Shown here piece by piece: positions 23,039 to 37,137 of a DNA stretch of 64,000 nucleotides (its first letter is position 1; each line of letters opens with the position of its first letter). The position numbers and the translations under genes were made by a program. The notes beneath the pieces are model-generated. The model was not told the origin of the DNA. It worked only from the letters and a program-made list of their open reading frames with translations, and did no database searches. Source of the DNA: Harmothoe impar (taxonomy: Eukaryota > Annelida > Polychaeta > Phyllodocida > Polynoidae). The stretch lies in assembly GCA_947462335.1 (NCBI GenBank), contig OX381705.1:2232001-2296000 (forward strand), given 5' to 3'.

Positions 23039-23520
23039 CATTGCAGTTCTGCGGTTGCAGAGGAGATGGAATGCCGATAATTCAACTCATTGTTTATGGC
23101 TACATAGGCTGAGGGGAAAGAGTATCTATTCACTACACACAGAGAAGTAAAGGTGTCAACTGTGTCTCCCACGTGGCCCTGGTAAAATAGAGAGTCAAAC
23201 AGCCAATGACTCTGCTTATATGAAGGGTCAACACTGGGTTGACACTGATAGTAGAGAGTCAACTCAAGTTGAAACTGATAGTAGAGAGTCAACTCAAGTT
23301 GACACTGATAGTAGAGAGTCAACTCAAGTTGACACTGATAGTAGAGAGTCAACTCAAGTTGACCCTTCATATAAGCAGAGTAAGTAGCTACTTTACTCTC
23401 ATTTTTACCGGAGCCACGTGGGAGACACAGTTGACACCTTTTCTTTTCTGTGTGTACTAAAGGAGGTATGTTCTGCTGTAATCCAAGGCCGATTAAGTTG
23501 CAATCAGTGTTTATTTTCTG
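23039..23520. mobile_element. Palindromic small element with a 30-bp minisatellite core
   Basis: Arms around 23136-23226 and 23365-23455 are inverted copies: AAAGGTGTCAACTGTGTCTC and CACGTGG on the left, with the complement on the right. CTGCTTATATGAAGGGTCAAC marks the inner limit of the left arm. Between them lie four to five copies of a 30-bp unit (ACTGATAGTAGAGAGTCAAC), itself partly palindromic. No target duplication was found. It stands right beside the TSD of element 1. The 161-aa minus-strand frame through it is a repeat artefact. Confidence 0.6.
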
Positions 23521-26500
23521 CATTTTATTTTTAATTGGAAAAATTAGACCTGATTATGCTGCAGCCTTATTTGCCTGATCACCAACAATGTTCAGCTAAC
23601 TTATCCAGCAAGACGACACGGCTGTGTTTTTATGCCTATAAAAAAACACCACCTAAATTGCATTGCAAGATCAATTATTGAAGTCAACAGTTTGCTCATT
23701 AACCACTTTGCAAATTGCACTCCAAATCGTTTTCAAAGAAAAGGGCTTCTTTCTAATGTCAAGCAAATATTTCTCAGATGAGGACTTCGAAATAACTACA
23801 ATTACATTATAAGTCTGCCAGAAAATCTAGAATATGACCGCTGTGGTCCCCTCCGATCTCACCAATTACAATCACAAACTGAGGAATATCAAAAAATAAA
23901 TCAATTCAGCATGTGAGTGCCTTTTCTTGGGGGGGGGTGCACTGACCTTACGGTCTATCACATGAAACATGTAGATACCTTTATAACTCGTCCTCTTCAC
24001 CTATGCGGTATATAACGGGCTATAAATGTAACATGACCAAATCGTGCAAGTGTTTTTCTCTGATAAACTGACCAAAGGGTCAGCATCCAGATTGAGCATC
24101 ATGCATAAATAGAGGCTCAGGGCAAAGACTCATAAGGGGTACTTTCATACATCATGCTGACTAAAGATATAAAGCACCTTTATAGCAGTATACAACTGTT
24201 TATGGTTAACAAGGATTGTGTTTTCAATGACCCTAGACTTGTTACTTAAACTGGGCCACTGCCTGGGCTAACATAGTCAGTCAGCAGAGGCTAGTGTTGT
24301 CTTGGAGGATGGTTACCTGGTAACCTGGTAACCTGGTAGGTTCTCTGATAGAAATCCTTTAGCTCATTTATTCTCAGTCTTATACAACGACTATTTGACA
24401 GCCTTAGATGCCTTAATTTGGGCAGTGTGGTTAGTCACCCGTACATGTAAATGAGGCTAAAGATAGGTCAGAGAATACTATCAGAGAATACACAATCTAC
24501 ATATTTTCCTTAGGTAAATGTTTACTAAAATCAGTTTGCTAATTTTTTTAAAAATCTGCTAATGAAAATGAAGACATAGGATGAAATCATAGATTAAGGC
24601 TTTCAAAATTACATTTTTGTTTTAATGTAGTGATGTTTGATAATGTAGTAAATAATCCATAGAATATAAATATAAGTATGAAATAGTAGAGTGGTTTTCA
24701 TATTCCCACCTGCCCCAACATGAGCACAGATAGCCAGTGTAGCAGCCAGAGTGGCCCATACTGTTTGTTCTACCTTATGGCAGGAGTAGGACTCTGCTTG
24801 GAGACAAAGGCAAGTTGGTGTGCGTGCCCCATAGGGTCTGCATGACGCATTAATGCATTATGCTGCCCTTAAAGGGCTAATCTCTGCTGTCAGATGCAAT
24901 ATCTGGGGAGTCTGCCCCGTTCCCCCATACCCCTCATGTCTCTTCTCTCTCATATCTCTCATGTATCTGTTCCCTGAGTACAATGGCTTTCCTCCCTGCG
25001 GCCGCTCCAACAATCGGATTCTCTTTCCCTAAACTCACTCAATGCAGGCTGAAACTGAACATGTTTTCACATTTTAAAACAAGACATATTTCATACAAAA
25101 TCTGATGATCATCCGACTCCAGACAAATTGCACCAGACCTGATGAGAAGTTGTCCAGTGCTAGTGGTAGCACTAGAGTGGGTGGGAAGGTCATCTCTCAC
25201 ACTAATCTGTTACATCCATTCTCCCATTACATACATCCCTCCTGTAGAGCCCAGTCAGCCCCGTACAACCAGCCCACTTCTCCTGCCGCTTCCATGGTCC
25301 CAAACGCTCAGTGTCCCGGTGCCGGGTAAAGCACTGAGATTGCACCAGCTCTGGAGCTCTCCAAGAGGTCTCTACTGGGGCTCCAGGAGTAATTGGGACT
25401 GGGAACTGTTGCATAAACAAATTACATTGTTTCCTGATGAACACTTTCTGATCATGCATGACATAAAAGCGGCATACAAAGCATTTCTAAATAAACTACC
25501 TGGTCTAAAACATTGCAGATTACACAATATTCTAATCTAAGAATGCTCTTTGCAGCCTTTCCCAGGGAACCTTTCATGGATAAAAGCTCAGATACCTAGG
25601 TCAAGGCTGATTCTACGGTGAATCACAGTATCTAAGTGAGAAGAGGGAATGTGGAGTCACGTTTTGTCCACATGCTACAAAGTGTCCACACCCATTATCA
25701 AACTCTTTGTAGAAACCTAATCTATTTCTTCAGACAAATAATTTGCAAGGTTTATTATTAGTTCTAGTAAGTTCATTAACAGAGATATCATTAGATGACT
25801 GAATCTCCTAGCCTGGTGATACATAGTACATAATAGAATAAGATGTAGCCTACAATTATACCATTTTAAACTGTAACTGATATTTCTTGTCTAGGTGGGT
25901 CCTAAAGTTGTCTGTATGGTGAACACATCCATGGAGCAAAGAAATAATACTCCAAGTGAAAACACAATTCATTTCATCAGCACCAACTTGTGTCTTTCCT
26001 TGACCTGTGGACACTCTGTGGCCTGTGGACAAAACGTGACTCCACAAGGTCATCCTGATACCTTAATCTGCCTCCAGTACCCCTGCCTTCCATTACCTTT
26101 TTTCAGTGCAGAATCTTGTTTTAATTGATAATAGGAAAGCGAGACTGTAGATTTCAAAATATTTGTAATAAATAGTGTGGATTAAAAAAGTTGTCAATTA
26201 ACTGAAACAGTCCAAAGGGGTGTGTTCTTTTTGGGCCAAATAAATCGTTACCTCACCCGACAATTTAAACCCGTGCGTTTTAGTTTTAGTCTGTTTTTAA
26301 TTAAATGAAGCTGATGGAAAACAACACGCAATACTGTTGACTGATCAACAAGGTTTAAACATATCTTACAAACCCAGAAAGCACCATTTAAAATGATTGC
26401 TGCATCTCAAGCTTTGTTAAAACAGCCAACCAGTGACTTTGTACCTATATTTAAATATTTAACATCAAAAGGTTAAGCATCAATTAAGTGGTCTCTGCTG

Positions 26501-27548
26501 CCATTTAGCTGATCTACCCCCTATAGCAATTACCGATGGAGGTGAGCTGATATGGGGACAGGAAACCTTCAGATGACTGCTTATCTATATCTAAAATATA
26601 TAATAGAGTGGCGTGTGATGCATCCAAACTAGTGTCAAATTTAGCATGATTACCTTCACCCTCCATCTCGGAATGTCTTTAATCAGTAATAATGGCCTCA
26701 TCTGAAGAATTCACAGAGTATGACTGAAGCACAATTAAACATAGTTGATGAAGCGTGAACTATATCTACTGATCACAGTCTATTTGTGTGAGCATGATAA
26801 TGTGAAGAGCTATAATCTCTGGGTTCTAAATGCCCATAGAATTAATGCTACATCATTTGAGCATTAATAAGGATACAATGGAATATGAGATACATTTGAA
26901 GAATACGGTTTCTAAAGTCTAAGAAATTCACAACTAGCTTCAGCTTCTGACAGACCTCAGTAATTTGCTTTTGTTGATTGTACGTCAAACCAGTGGTTAA
27001 GCACTTGTTTTATTGGACCTCAATTCAAGGAAATATCTCTCGCATCTGCAGTGGATGTTTTACAAAATGGCTCTACTGGAGCACTGAGTTTTGTGTATTA
27101 CTGCTCTACCACTATGCTCTACCACTTGTTTGCAGCAGAACATCCTGTTCATATGCTGTTAACCTGACCCAACGCTTAAAGGCCAGGTAATTTTTTGCAG
27201 GCCGGGGGGGGGGGGACTTGGTAGATAAAGGGGGTAGGGGTTATAATGAAAAACAGGCCCTTGCTAGGGGGGTGGGTTAGCTAAAACTGGAAAAGCCTCC
27301 CTGCCAGGATGGGGTCAAAATTAGAAACTGTCAATTAAGATACCCGTGAACCCACATGATTCCGTAGGCACATGCGATTTTTAGGGGGGGCCATTTCTCA
27401 AAATACGAACGTAGTGGGAGTTTGAGATAACTTTTGGCTGTATGGAAATTGCTGTTTTTGAAATAAAACACCAAGCCCCCACCAAGGGTAAGTAATAGAG
27501 GACCCGGCGCTAAACCTGCATGCTGTTCAACTGACACTGCCTGCTGCC
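23521..27548. other. AT-rich DNA without a recognisable gene
   Basis: No frame has domain-like content. Two structures stand out. Bases 25130-25400 are a diverged copy of the 42030-42220 part of the tandem duplicated segment, sharing AAAGCACTGAGATTG and CTCTCC words. An inverted repeat pairs 25650-25695 with 26003-26047 around GTGGAGTCACGTTTTGTCCAC, probably a small non-coding element. A short direct repeat GGTAACCTGGTAACCTGGTA lies near 24320. Confidence 0.5.
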
Positions 27549-28300
27549 CTCTTTGACTTTTACAAATTGCCTGCAGCAAAGGAAGGCTCTGGTAACAGCC
27601 AAATAACCTGGAACTTGGGATTTTGCTGGGTCTGGGCAACCCCTGCTGGTAGCCTGGAACCAGTGGACAGGAACCAGAATGTATGATCGTAGTTTTACTG
27701 TATTTTACCATTAGACCTTCTAGTTCCATTTCCTGTTCCAAGGTCAAGGTCATTTGGCTGTTACCAGAGCCTTCCTTAGGAAGGATTTGGGAACGAGAGT
27801 AGTGTTAACTAAGCAGTGCTTGCACCTCTTTGACTTTTACAAATTGCCTGCAGTAAAGCAGCTTCTCCATAAGCTCCTGGCTTATCCCAACTCGCTGACC
27901 TGCAAACTGGCCCCCACCCCCCATGTGCTAGTACTGACTCTAATTGCTCGCCTCTCTGACTGGTACAAAATGCTGTCTCCATGATTATGCTGCTAGGAGC
28001 AGCAGATCCTTGTGAATAACTGCTATACAGTAGCCTACACTAAACTGGCCCAACCGCTACATGTTAGTTTGACACAGCCTGCTGCCCTCTTTGACTTTTA
28101 CAAATTGCCTGCAGCAGAGCAGCTTCTCCATATACTGCTGGCCTGCCCGACACCCTGACCTGTCTGCTGGCCTCACGTCCACGTGTTAACCAAGCACTGC
28201 CTGCACCTCTTTGACTTGTACAAATTGGCTGCGGCAGAACTGCATCTCATTATGCTGCTAGCTTATCCTAACTACTTGCCCTGCAGGCTGGCCTCAGCTC
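27549..28300 (+). repeat. Tandem repeat encoding a recurring LFDFYKLPA peptide
   Basis: CTCTTTGACTT(T/G)TACAAATTG begins at 27549, 27826, 28087 and 28207, with single relatives at 29884, 44737 and 52321. In the frame starting at that CTC, most copies read LFDFYKLPA, then a segment rich in L and H, then an (A/P)YP(N/D) segment, and the region before the next copy reads KLAP(T/S)P. The spacing is about 120-280 bp. No copy is joined to another by an open frame, and stops interrupt several, so I call it a repeat and not a gene. It may descend from an amplified exon. Confidence 0.55.
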
Positions 28301-29605
28301 CATGTGTAAACTAAGTATATATATATATATAAATAATAATTTCATTAACCAATTAACATAAAAAACGATGTAGTGTTTGTCTTTAATTAATCATAGTCTG
28401 CTCCTTTTAGCTGGGAAACCCTCTCTTTATAGTCATATGCGAGTGGAATTATGCGTGTTCATGGTTCATTTAAATGGACCATTTTTAACCTCTCCCAAGC
28501 TTCAAGGCATTTCCAGTTTTTCATTGTAACCCCCCCACCCCCACCTATATCCTACAAGTGGGTAAGGCCCCCAGCCGGCATTAACTGACTCAGCCTTAAA
28601 GGTTGAGTACCCTGATACTGATGACAATGAGTTTGTTGCTTACCTCCTGGAAAGACAGTCCTAGTAGTAGTATAAGTGGTAAGTGTGTTTTGTCCGTTGA
28701 TGTATTCTTAGTGAGACATGGATAGGTACACTAGTACTATAAAATGATATTAGATAAAACGATCAATTGCATGAGCTGTTCAAACCCTTATTCTAAATGT
28801 GAGAGCAGATTGAAGGAACCTTTATAAAGTGATATTAGAAGGGTTATAATACTGTTCCATGGTATCTTCTGTTTCGACCAATCACAGTCTGATTTAACCA
28901 TCTAGCTGCTTCTTTTGCTTGTGTATGTCCTGCAAAGCAGTGACATCATAGCATCATATTAACTACATCAGCGTGCAGCATATGCTAGATTTTTGTCAAA
29001 TATTTAGCCCGAAATGCCAAAGCCAACCGGGAACATAATATTATCTCTTAATGTCGACAATTCAGACATATGCACACTATATGACAGACGCTATGAATGT
29101 TGCTGATTAGCTACAGCCTCTACCAACACAAGAGGCTGATGTAAAGCTGTCTCTGATTGGTTCATTTGCTGAATGCGTTCTTCCTGCTGTGTCATTGGCT
29201 GATGTAGATTCCTGTCTGTTATTAGCTGAGGTAGCAATCTTGTAATTCCTTACAGCATACTGGTACTGCACATGCAGAATCCATTAAAATACCACATCAA
29301 AGGGAAATTTTCCCACAGAAGATAACGGATTGTCAGCATCTAGATTAGCTGTAGAACTTAAGTACTGGAACTTTGGAATTTTCTGCTCATTTCCATTGAA
29401 GTGACTGCACGAGGAACAATATAATATATAGGACATATGTTGGCCGTGCATCAGGGTATGTTGTATCATTAGCTGATCCTACTGCGTTTTGTTAAGATGA
29501 AGAGGCTGCAGTGCACCCTAGACTTTACATCCCAGCAACAGCAGAAACTGGTACATGAACGGTGACTGCAAGCTGGCCCCACCTCCATGTGTTAACTAAG
29601 CACTA
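28301..29605. other. Remnant of the duplicated segment, no gene
   Basis: From about 29000 the sequence follows 43590-44700 and 51290-52260: AATGTCGACAATTCAGA, then GATGTAAAGCTGTCTCTGATTGG, then TTTTCCCACAG, then CCCTAGACTTTACA. It is more diverged than copies A and B are from each other. A TA microsatellite lies near 28316-28332. Confidence 0.6.
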
Positions 29606-29878
29606 CTATAGACCAATGCAGCAAGAAAGGGTGATTTTTTCATAATAAAGTTGTATTAAAGCTAGTTTTAGCAGAATCTTCATAACTTTGTCTATAATGG
29701 CTATGTTTGCGAATATCTCATATCAGGGGATTCACAGGACAATTATTTCTCAAATAGTATACATTTCAGGCTCTTGAGGTTATATTTATATATTTGCCTC
29801 TCCCACTTCAGAAATGTTCAAAATCTTTATCAACAACTTTTCTGAAAAGTCATCTTTTTTTGCTGCATTGGTCTATAG
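29606..29878. mobile_element. 273-bp MITE
   Basis: It begins CTATAGACCAATGCAGCAAG and ends with the near complement TTGCTGCATTGGTCTATAG. It splits the segment that is uninterrupted at 44720-44740 and 52300-52325, which confirms insertion. There is no coding capacity. The first 180 bases of the window resemble its right half. Confidence 0.75.
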
Positions 29879-31052
29879 CTGAACTCTTTGACTTTTACAA
29901 TTTGCCTGTCGCAGAACATCCTTTCCATATGCTACTACCCTACCCTGATGCCCCACCTATAAGGCCTCAACATGGAGCCGACACTTTGACCTACAGCTAG
30001 CTGTTCCCTACTTTCAAGTGTAGTACAACACTGTACATGTCTACCTTTTATGATTTGTCCAGGCCTGGACAATACCGGACATTCTCCATTGCAGGTATAT
30101 CAGCCTATAGGGGAGGTTCTCCAAGCAAGGGGAGATCTTCCCTTACTTGAGCCTGTCCATTGGTCAGCGCCTCGCCCTTAGCTCTACAGAGATAAGGGCC
30201 GTCGGGAGAGATAAGGGCCGCCACCGGTCCGCCCCTCCAAGGGGGAATCTCCCAGTGCAGTATTTTATCCAGGTGTTGTGGTAAGGGAGGGGTGAGGGGG
30301 GAGGAGAGTCCACATATAAATGTACCTTATTTAGGCTATATTTTGACATTTAAATCAGTATATCTCGAAAAGATACAAGAATGTTATACAAGCCCATTCA
30401 CATACAACTAGCTAACTATATTGTGTACCTATAGATAGGTTAATCATTATCAGCAAATAATGGTAAGATATCAGCAAATTGGATTTTCTGATTGAACCGA
30501 AATTTTATGTATATAAACCGAAAATCAAGGGAAAAAAAACCCTCACCCTATTTTCTCCCTTCAAGGTATGAATGGCAGGATTTTCCCAACCTGTTGTCTG
30601 CTGCAGAAAGGACCCCTCCATGTATATTGGCGGCCTGTCTGGACACAGGGCTCATTACCCCTCCGTCACCTCTCATTCTAAAATCCAGATCTTACATCAA
30701 ATGACCATTAGCCACAGAAGAAAAGCATCATCTAAAGTCATCTACAAGTACTGGTATTGTTTTAAGGTCTATAGTTAGAAGGCGCAGGTCCCATAGGCCA
30801 CAGTTCAGATGACTCAAAACTTCCTTTCAGTGAGTCACATATTCTTAGCAGGCAGTAAGTTTAGGAGCCAAGATGGTTGCCTACATAGAGTCCCCTCCTT
30901 ATGCCACTAACTATTACAGCGTGACCTCAGAGCATGACCTCAGAGACCGGGCCCTGATTGACATTGACCAGGCTATCCGAGGGCTGAGTAAGGTAGGATG
31001 AGCTTGCGATCGAGGAGAGAGAAGCCAGCACTGAAAGCAGGGTACTAATGAC

Positions 31053-31252
31053 AATGGCTTAGCCTCACCAGATCACAACAAGTTGATAGCCTTGACCAGG
31101 TATTATCGATGCAACTTTTCCTACAACATAGCCCCTGTTACAGCCATTGCTATAGCTTGCTGGTCAAAGAAGTCACCTGGTCAAAGAGGTCACTAGGTCA
31201 AAGATGTCACCCGGTCAAAGACTATCAACTTGTTTTGATCTGGTGAGACTTG
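31053..31252. mobile_element. About 200-bp MITE related to 1981-2469
   Basis: The left end AGCCTCACCAGATCACAACAAGTTGAT is mirrored at the right by ATCAACTTGTTTTGATCTGGTGAG. Inside, TGGTCAAAGA(A/G)GTCAC recurs four times, the same word family as in the element at 1981-2469, although the termini differ. There is no open frame. Confidence 0.65.
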
Positions 31253-31675
31253 CCCCTATACAACTTTTTACTGTATTAAGTATGCTTTTATGGAAACTGG
31301 AGGGCTGCCAAGTACCTAGTACTTATTCATCCCTGATAAACAGAGGCATGTATTTATGAATGTAAGGAATGGAATGTTCCTGATCGTGTTGATGCAACGG
31401 GGGCTATTGTAGCTAATTGTTATCAGATAAATGTGGTTCGGCACACAAAAACCAGATAAAAATACAATATGAATATTGAATCACACTCATATTGTGAGCA
31501 TTTCCTCAATATCCCCCTTTCATGTAAGCACATCATATTGAACACAATGTTTTTAATTGCCAAGTGCAACAATCAAAACAGGCAGGATAAAAGCTCTTAA
31601 AACAGGTTCTAACCGGAGACAGGTTGACAGCGTGTCACTGAAAGTGGAAACCTCAAACCTCAAACCTCAAACCCC

Positions 31676-31855
31676 TTTTTACTTTTTGGTTTTCACTTTT
31701 TGATTTGCACTTTTCACTTTTTGATTTGCACTTTTCACTTTTAGGTTTTCACTTTTCACTTTTTGGTTTTCACTTTTCACTTTTTGATTTGCACTTTTCA
31801 CTTTTTGATTTGCACTTTTCACTTTTTGATTTGCACTTTTCACTTTTCTATCTTT
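31676..31855. repeat. 21-bp minisatellite (CACTTTT family)
   Basis: About eight units of CACTTTTTGATTTGCACTTTT and variants with GGTTTT. Since 21 is divisible by three, the minus strand reads as repeated KVKSANQ over 64 aa. That is compositional and not a supported protein. Confidence 0.8.
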
Positions 31856-32346
31856 TTGGCCCTTCTGGGCCACTGTAGTAATCGTCTAAGATCCAGTTTT
31901 TGTGAAGCCTCCCTCAGCACAGATTTTGTAATTGAATAGTCAATTTCCGTCCGACTGATCTAGATTAATAAATGGTTTCAATTAAATCTCATCTCATTAG
32001 AGAAGGCACATCTCTTGTAGGACAGATTGCATTATAGACTTGCAATGCTTACCATAACATGACAACAACAACGGACTCTGTGGGGTACTTCAAAGGAAAT
32101 CACCTCTAAAGGTCTACAAACAGAGTATGCTCTCCTATTTGACCTCCAATCACTTAAATGGTTATGAAAGAGAATCTCATCTGAGATCAAAATGTGCTTT
32201 GAAATGGAGCTGAAATTCTTGATTAGATTCAACAGACAATTTATCTCACCTAAAGTCCTCCAGACTTCATGCTGTTTGTTTGATGTGCTCTGTACTGCAC
32301 CAGTACACGTCAGGATGTCTACCTTTGTCGCTAATAACCGACCGTA

Positions 32347-33585
32347 TAGTAAGGTCCCTTAGCCTCAAATTTAGGGCGTATCGTTACCGGAGTGACAAAA
32401 GCGCCAAATTTCTCAGAGGTCTTTATTTGGTCATAAAGATTCATTTTAGCCTAGGTTGCATCTTCAAAACAAATCGGTAACCATGGAAACAGCCTAAATC
32501 CAAGATGGCCGCCAAATTATCCAAAATACATCTCCCATAGCATTAATATTGTCCCTATACAAATTTGAACCATACCTACCCCCCCTAAATTGAGCCCTGG
32601 GAATCCAATGGTGTTATTGGTTTGTTGCTAGGTTGAGTGGTTACTTAGCAACAGCCATTCTAAATATGAATTTCCTTAGTTACACAGGTTTAAAGGTTAC
32701 TTAGCACAATCTTAATGATACCTACCCCCACTTGATTGGCCCCTAGCACTTTAACAGTGTTATTCATTAGTTGCTAGGGCCAGTGGTTGCTTAGCAACAG
32801 CCATTCCAATTGTTTATTTGCATAGCGACACAGGCTTTGCAGGTAAATAGCTCAATTGTGATGGCACCTACCCCCAGTAAATTGGCTGCTAGGATTTTAG
32901 CAGTGTTATTCATTGGTTGCTAGGGCCAGTAGTTGCTTAGCAACAGCCATTCCAATTGTTTATTTGCCTAGCAACACAAGGTTTACAGGTACATAGCTCA
33001 ATTTCAATGACACTTACCCCCCTGAAATTGACTACTTGCATTTTACTAGTGTCATTCCCATCTTTCAAGGGCCAGTATATGCCTAGCAACAGTCATTCTA
33101 ATTGATTGATTCCCCGGAAACACAGATTTAGGTAATACAGGGGTAGACAGTAACTGCTGACCAGGCCTGTAGCTCTAGAATTCAATGGGCCCACGCTTAA
33201 AACAGCAGGCCTGGACTAGATAGTTCACCTTTCTTAACAGACCTAACCAGAATGCCAGGTTTCCTAGTGTTTCTCTATTGCCAACAACACTTAACACCAA
33301 TTCTGTAGACCACCCAGCCTATAGAGGGTAATTCCTGAGGAAACTTCAGGCCTGGACCCACAACTACGGTCCATTGGCTACTGGGCCAGCATTAGTGTGC
33401 ATCCTTGGACTGCATATTAGCTTCCCCTACAGCAAGCATCTCCTTTAAGGACTGCATAGTTCATTAGTGCATTAGTGCATCATGCTCTTGGTCGTCATCA
33501 CTTTTACACTCCACATATAGAACTCTAGCCCAAAGGCACAGTTTCAGCCTCTTCCCAAAGAAAAGTATCGCCAGCCCTACTAGTA
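32347..33585. repeat. Left TIR of the 5.7-kb element with X-box-like sites
   Basis: Subunits of about 120-150 bp each carry GTTGC(T)TAGCAAC-type palindromes (for example 32786-32798 and 32932-32944), and GGTAACCATGGAAAC lies at 32476-32490. These resemble the RFX-factor X-box, two GTTGCY-type half sites facing each other. Bases 33125-33385 have no partner in the right TIR. Confidence 0.7.
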
Positions 33586-36500
33586 GAATGCCCTTTGCAT
33601 TCACAATCACCAACCAATGATAGATATTCCTGGGTAAATTGGATGTTGTGCATCCCAAAAACAATTAAACACAGGCTAATATGCAAGTTTTTCTGAATTT
33701 TATCTCAAAACCATCATAAAATCCTAAACTTAACCAACCCGGCGGCCTATGGACCATTTCTTATTTCGTTAGCTTTATCTGGCACCCCCCCAACTCTGCT
33801 GATGTGAAAGATATTGAAACCGCGGTTCCTACGGTACAAGGGAGAGGAGGAGGGGGGCAGAGACACGAATTTACACACTGTATAATGCTTTCTCCTTTTG
33901 GAACACAGCACCAACTCGGTACATTAATGTGTATTTAGAAGGAATATTTCTATCTATTGGCTTACATATCTAATTTCACATAAAGATCACAAATTGGTTG
34001 TAATCTATTTTAGGTTATAAATATGTTGACTTATGCATCTCAGCATAACACCTGAACACGACACGGGGACAATGCCTCTGAGTGAAGTACATGTGTGCCC
34101 GGGGGGAGGAGCACTGTGGGTTCAAGGTATAATGGTGTTAGAATGCTCACAGGGATTAGCGGTGGTCTACATTGTCCTAAGATGGAGGTGCAAATATAAG
34201 GCATTGACACTGCCCCCCCTATAGCTCATGTAGGCCAAAGTTAGGGGTGCGGCTAATATGCTAGTTTTTACCTGGACTCATTCAGAAGCCGTCTGCGGCT
34301 TATAGGATTGGCACAAAGTCTGGGTGCGGCTTATATGTGAGTTAGGCTTATACACGAGGTTTTACGGTAGTGAATCTGTTAATCTTCACCTATCCTGTCC
34401 GCTGCTTATTCTCCTACCTATCCTTCTCTGCCTATATGTTATTTGCCTAGCAATACCTATGCATCCCCCCTGCATATATATCCCTCCATCATTCTCTCTT
34501 TCCTCATTGGTGGATCCAGCGGGGGTCTGACGGACCTTGCCCCTTCATCCCAAAAGAAAAAAAATGAAGAAAAGAGAAGAAAGAAGGCAAATAAAGACAG
34601 AAAATGGGATGATATTGTATTACACATACATTTTAAACTTTTCAATATTTTCCTTGCAAAAGGTATTTCCCAAAGCAAGTGGTAGAGGCTATAAAAAAAA
34701 GCTCCAGTCACCAAGAAACGGCCAGTGAATAGATCTACTTTGCCTCTCTAGTATACCCACATGAATTAGGCTGTGAAGGGGTTTCTTTTGTTCCAGGAAA
34801 TTGATACATGCATATATACCAAAAATATAAAGTAAAATATCTATAATTGTTGAGCAATTTATGTTTTTCTCATTAATAATTGGTGGAAAAGTGTGCTTTT
34901 TGGGCATTCATACCCATAAATACCATCAAATCAGGGAGAATTGACCACTCAGCAATACTTCTCAAGGGCTAATTGTGGTTACTATTGTTATCAGTCTTGC
35001 AATATAGTAATATTTTGTAGACATACTGTACTAGAAACCATCAATTGTTGGTTATAGATCCATTGTGCTTGATAATGCCGGATAAATCCTCCAAATGTTG
35101 GCCATTTTGGATCGAGATATATACTTTAGATCGGGGTTTTGAGAAGCCCGGCCCCAAAAAGCATGATTTTGTCATACATTTGACATAGAACAGTTGACTT
35201 TTATCACATATAGACCTCTTTTTATAAAAATAGACACATATTTTCTTAAGGGGACCCCAATCTCTATCGTTTTCATGATTACTGTCAGGATTTAATATTT
35301 TGTGCAAGTAAATTTTCATGTTTTTGGTACATTTGATCGTGCTGTACAAGTAATGGGGTGAAATATCCATTTTGAGCCAAATGGCAAAAAAATGCAAAAA
35401 TTCAACATTTCGCTCCCAACTTTGAATGAGTCTTTTTCAGACACCAGACTAGATGCAATGCCCTAAATGGTCTCATTTTAAAGATGATTTAGTTGCTGAA
35501 CTACCCCTCTTGAAACATTTAGCTAAAAGGTGTCACTCTGGTTGTCATGGCAACTTTGCCTTGTAAAAGAGTGAAAAATTTGAAATTTCAATATTTTAGA
35601 ATCCTCGTTGCCATGGCAACAGAATCCACAATTTTTTTTCTAAACTTTTTTCTCTAATGAAAAATTAATATTCCATGATGTCTTAGCTTTAAATTTGTAT
35701 CAAAATGTTTTTTGTGTGCCATTTGGTCATTAAATATATGCCATTTAACTAAAAGATGTAGATGAACTTTAAAACTTTTTACCTATACTTCATGACTGGA
35801 GCTAGAGGTATATTCAATATTGTTGTTTTCTAGGCAACCCCAATGAATTCTCACCAACTACCATGTCTGATTCAAGAGAAAACACTATTTCAGTAATCAA
35901 TGTATATAAGCAAATGACTTCCATCGACAATTATGATGCATTCTAATACATTTGTACTCTATAGTTTACCATACTTATAACAACTAGTAGCATACTCTTG
36001 AAGAATGTTTCTTAAATATCTAGAAGGTAAATGTCACATTGTTCATATTCATACAGATGTATGTAGAGGCCAAGAGTCATATCCTGCATATCTGCCATAA
36101 CAAATTTTGTAGGGTCTGGTGAAAACCATTGATAAGGGATCCCACAATGGATATTGTGTCCCTAATCTGCATATCCTTGGCCAGCCTCGCCCCAATCAAC
36201 TCTCATCAGTGCACTTCACTGGAAGCCGCACAGCTCCCACTTAGCCGCTATAAATGTAAAACTAAATGATTGGCTGCCTAGCCTAGTGACACGTCCCCCT
36301 GCATCCCTTTTTGAATACCATAAAAGTACAATGTCAGGATCATTCTTAATGAATATGCAGAAGTCAAATATTCAAATAGTCAAGTATACCAAAACAATTT
36401 GACATTCTCAACGATTTTGAGAATCTAGGAGACAAAAGTGGTCATTCTGGAGTGCACATAATAAAGGATAATGAAATTAGGAAAATCTTTTGAATTTTGC

Positions 36501-37137
36501 CTGTTATGCATATTACGGTGTTAGTTTTGTTTTGAAGATGCAACCTAGGCTAAAATGAATCTTTAATACCAAATGAAATTTGGCGCTTTTGTCACTCTGG
36601 TAACAATTTTTTGGTTGAGGGACCCTACTATGGTTGCTACACAGGCTCCACAACTTTGATAACATCACCACCATTTGTGATGATGATCTCAGACTTGTGT
36701 TGTCACCAAGGACATACTTTTTTACATTGCGGTCCTTCCTGTCTGAGTTGCTCTAAATTGCTCTCCCAGCATAGGACGGATGTTAGGTATTTATTTATTG
36801 AACTTAAAGTGGGTGATTTCAAGGTTTCGACCTTGTATGGTCTCATCAGGCTTCAAAAAGGATGTTTCAAGGGTTGTTGAAACTTCTTATGGCCCTTCCA
36901 AAATCGTTTAATCACAACGTTGGGACTATAGTCTAGGTTTGTGAAATTTATTCTCAAGGCAAAGAGACTATGTGGAATCTGTCTAGGAATTTGATGGATT
37001 ATAATATAATCAATCTTATTCAATGCACCTTCTGCCCTTAAAAATCAGTACTTGATTTCTATATTAAATCAAGATTAAATGATAGACAGCGGGGTGAGGG
37101 ACAGACCGATAAATTTGTGTTTTTTTGAAAGGGTGGC

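Noticed and set aside
23038..23523. 161-aa minus-strand frame with QLELTLYYQC repeats
   Set aside because: The 30-bp minisatellite is divisible by three and keeps the frame open; it sits inside a palindromic non-coding element.
31679..31873. 64-aa KVKSANQ repeat peptide
   Set aside because: Product of the 21-bp minisatellite with no flanking coding sequence.
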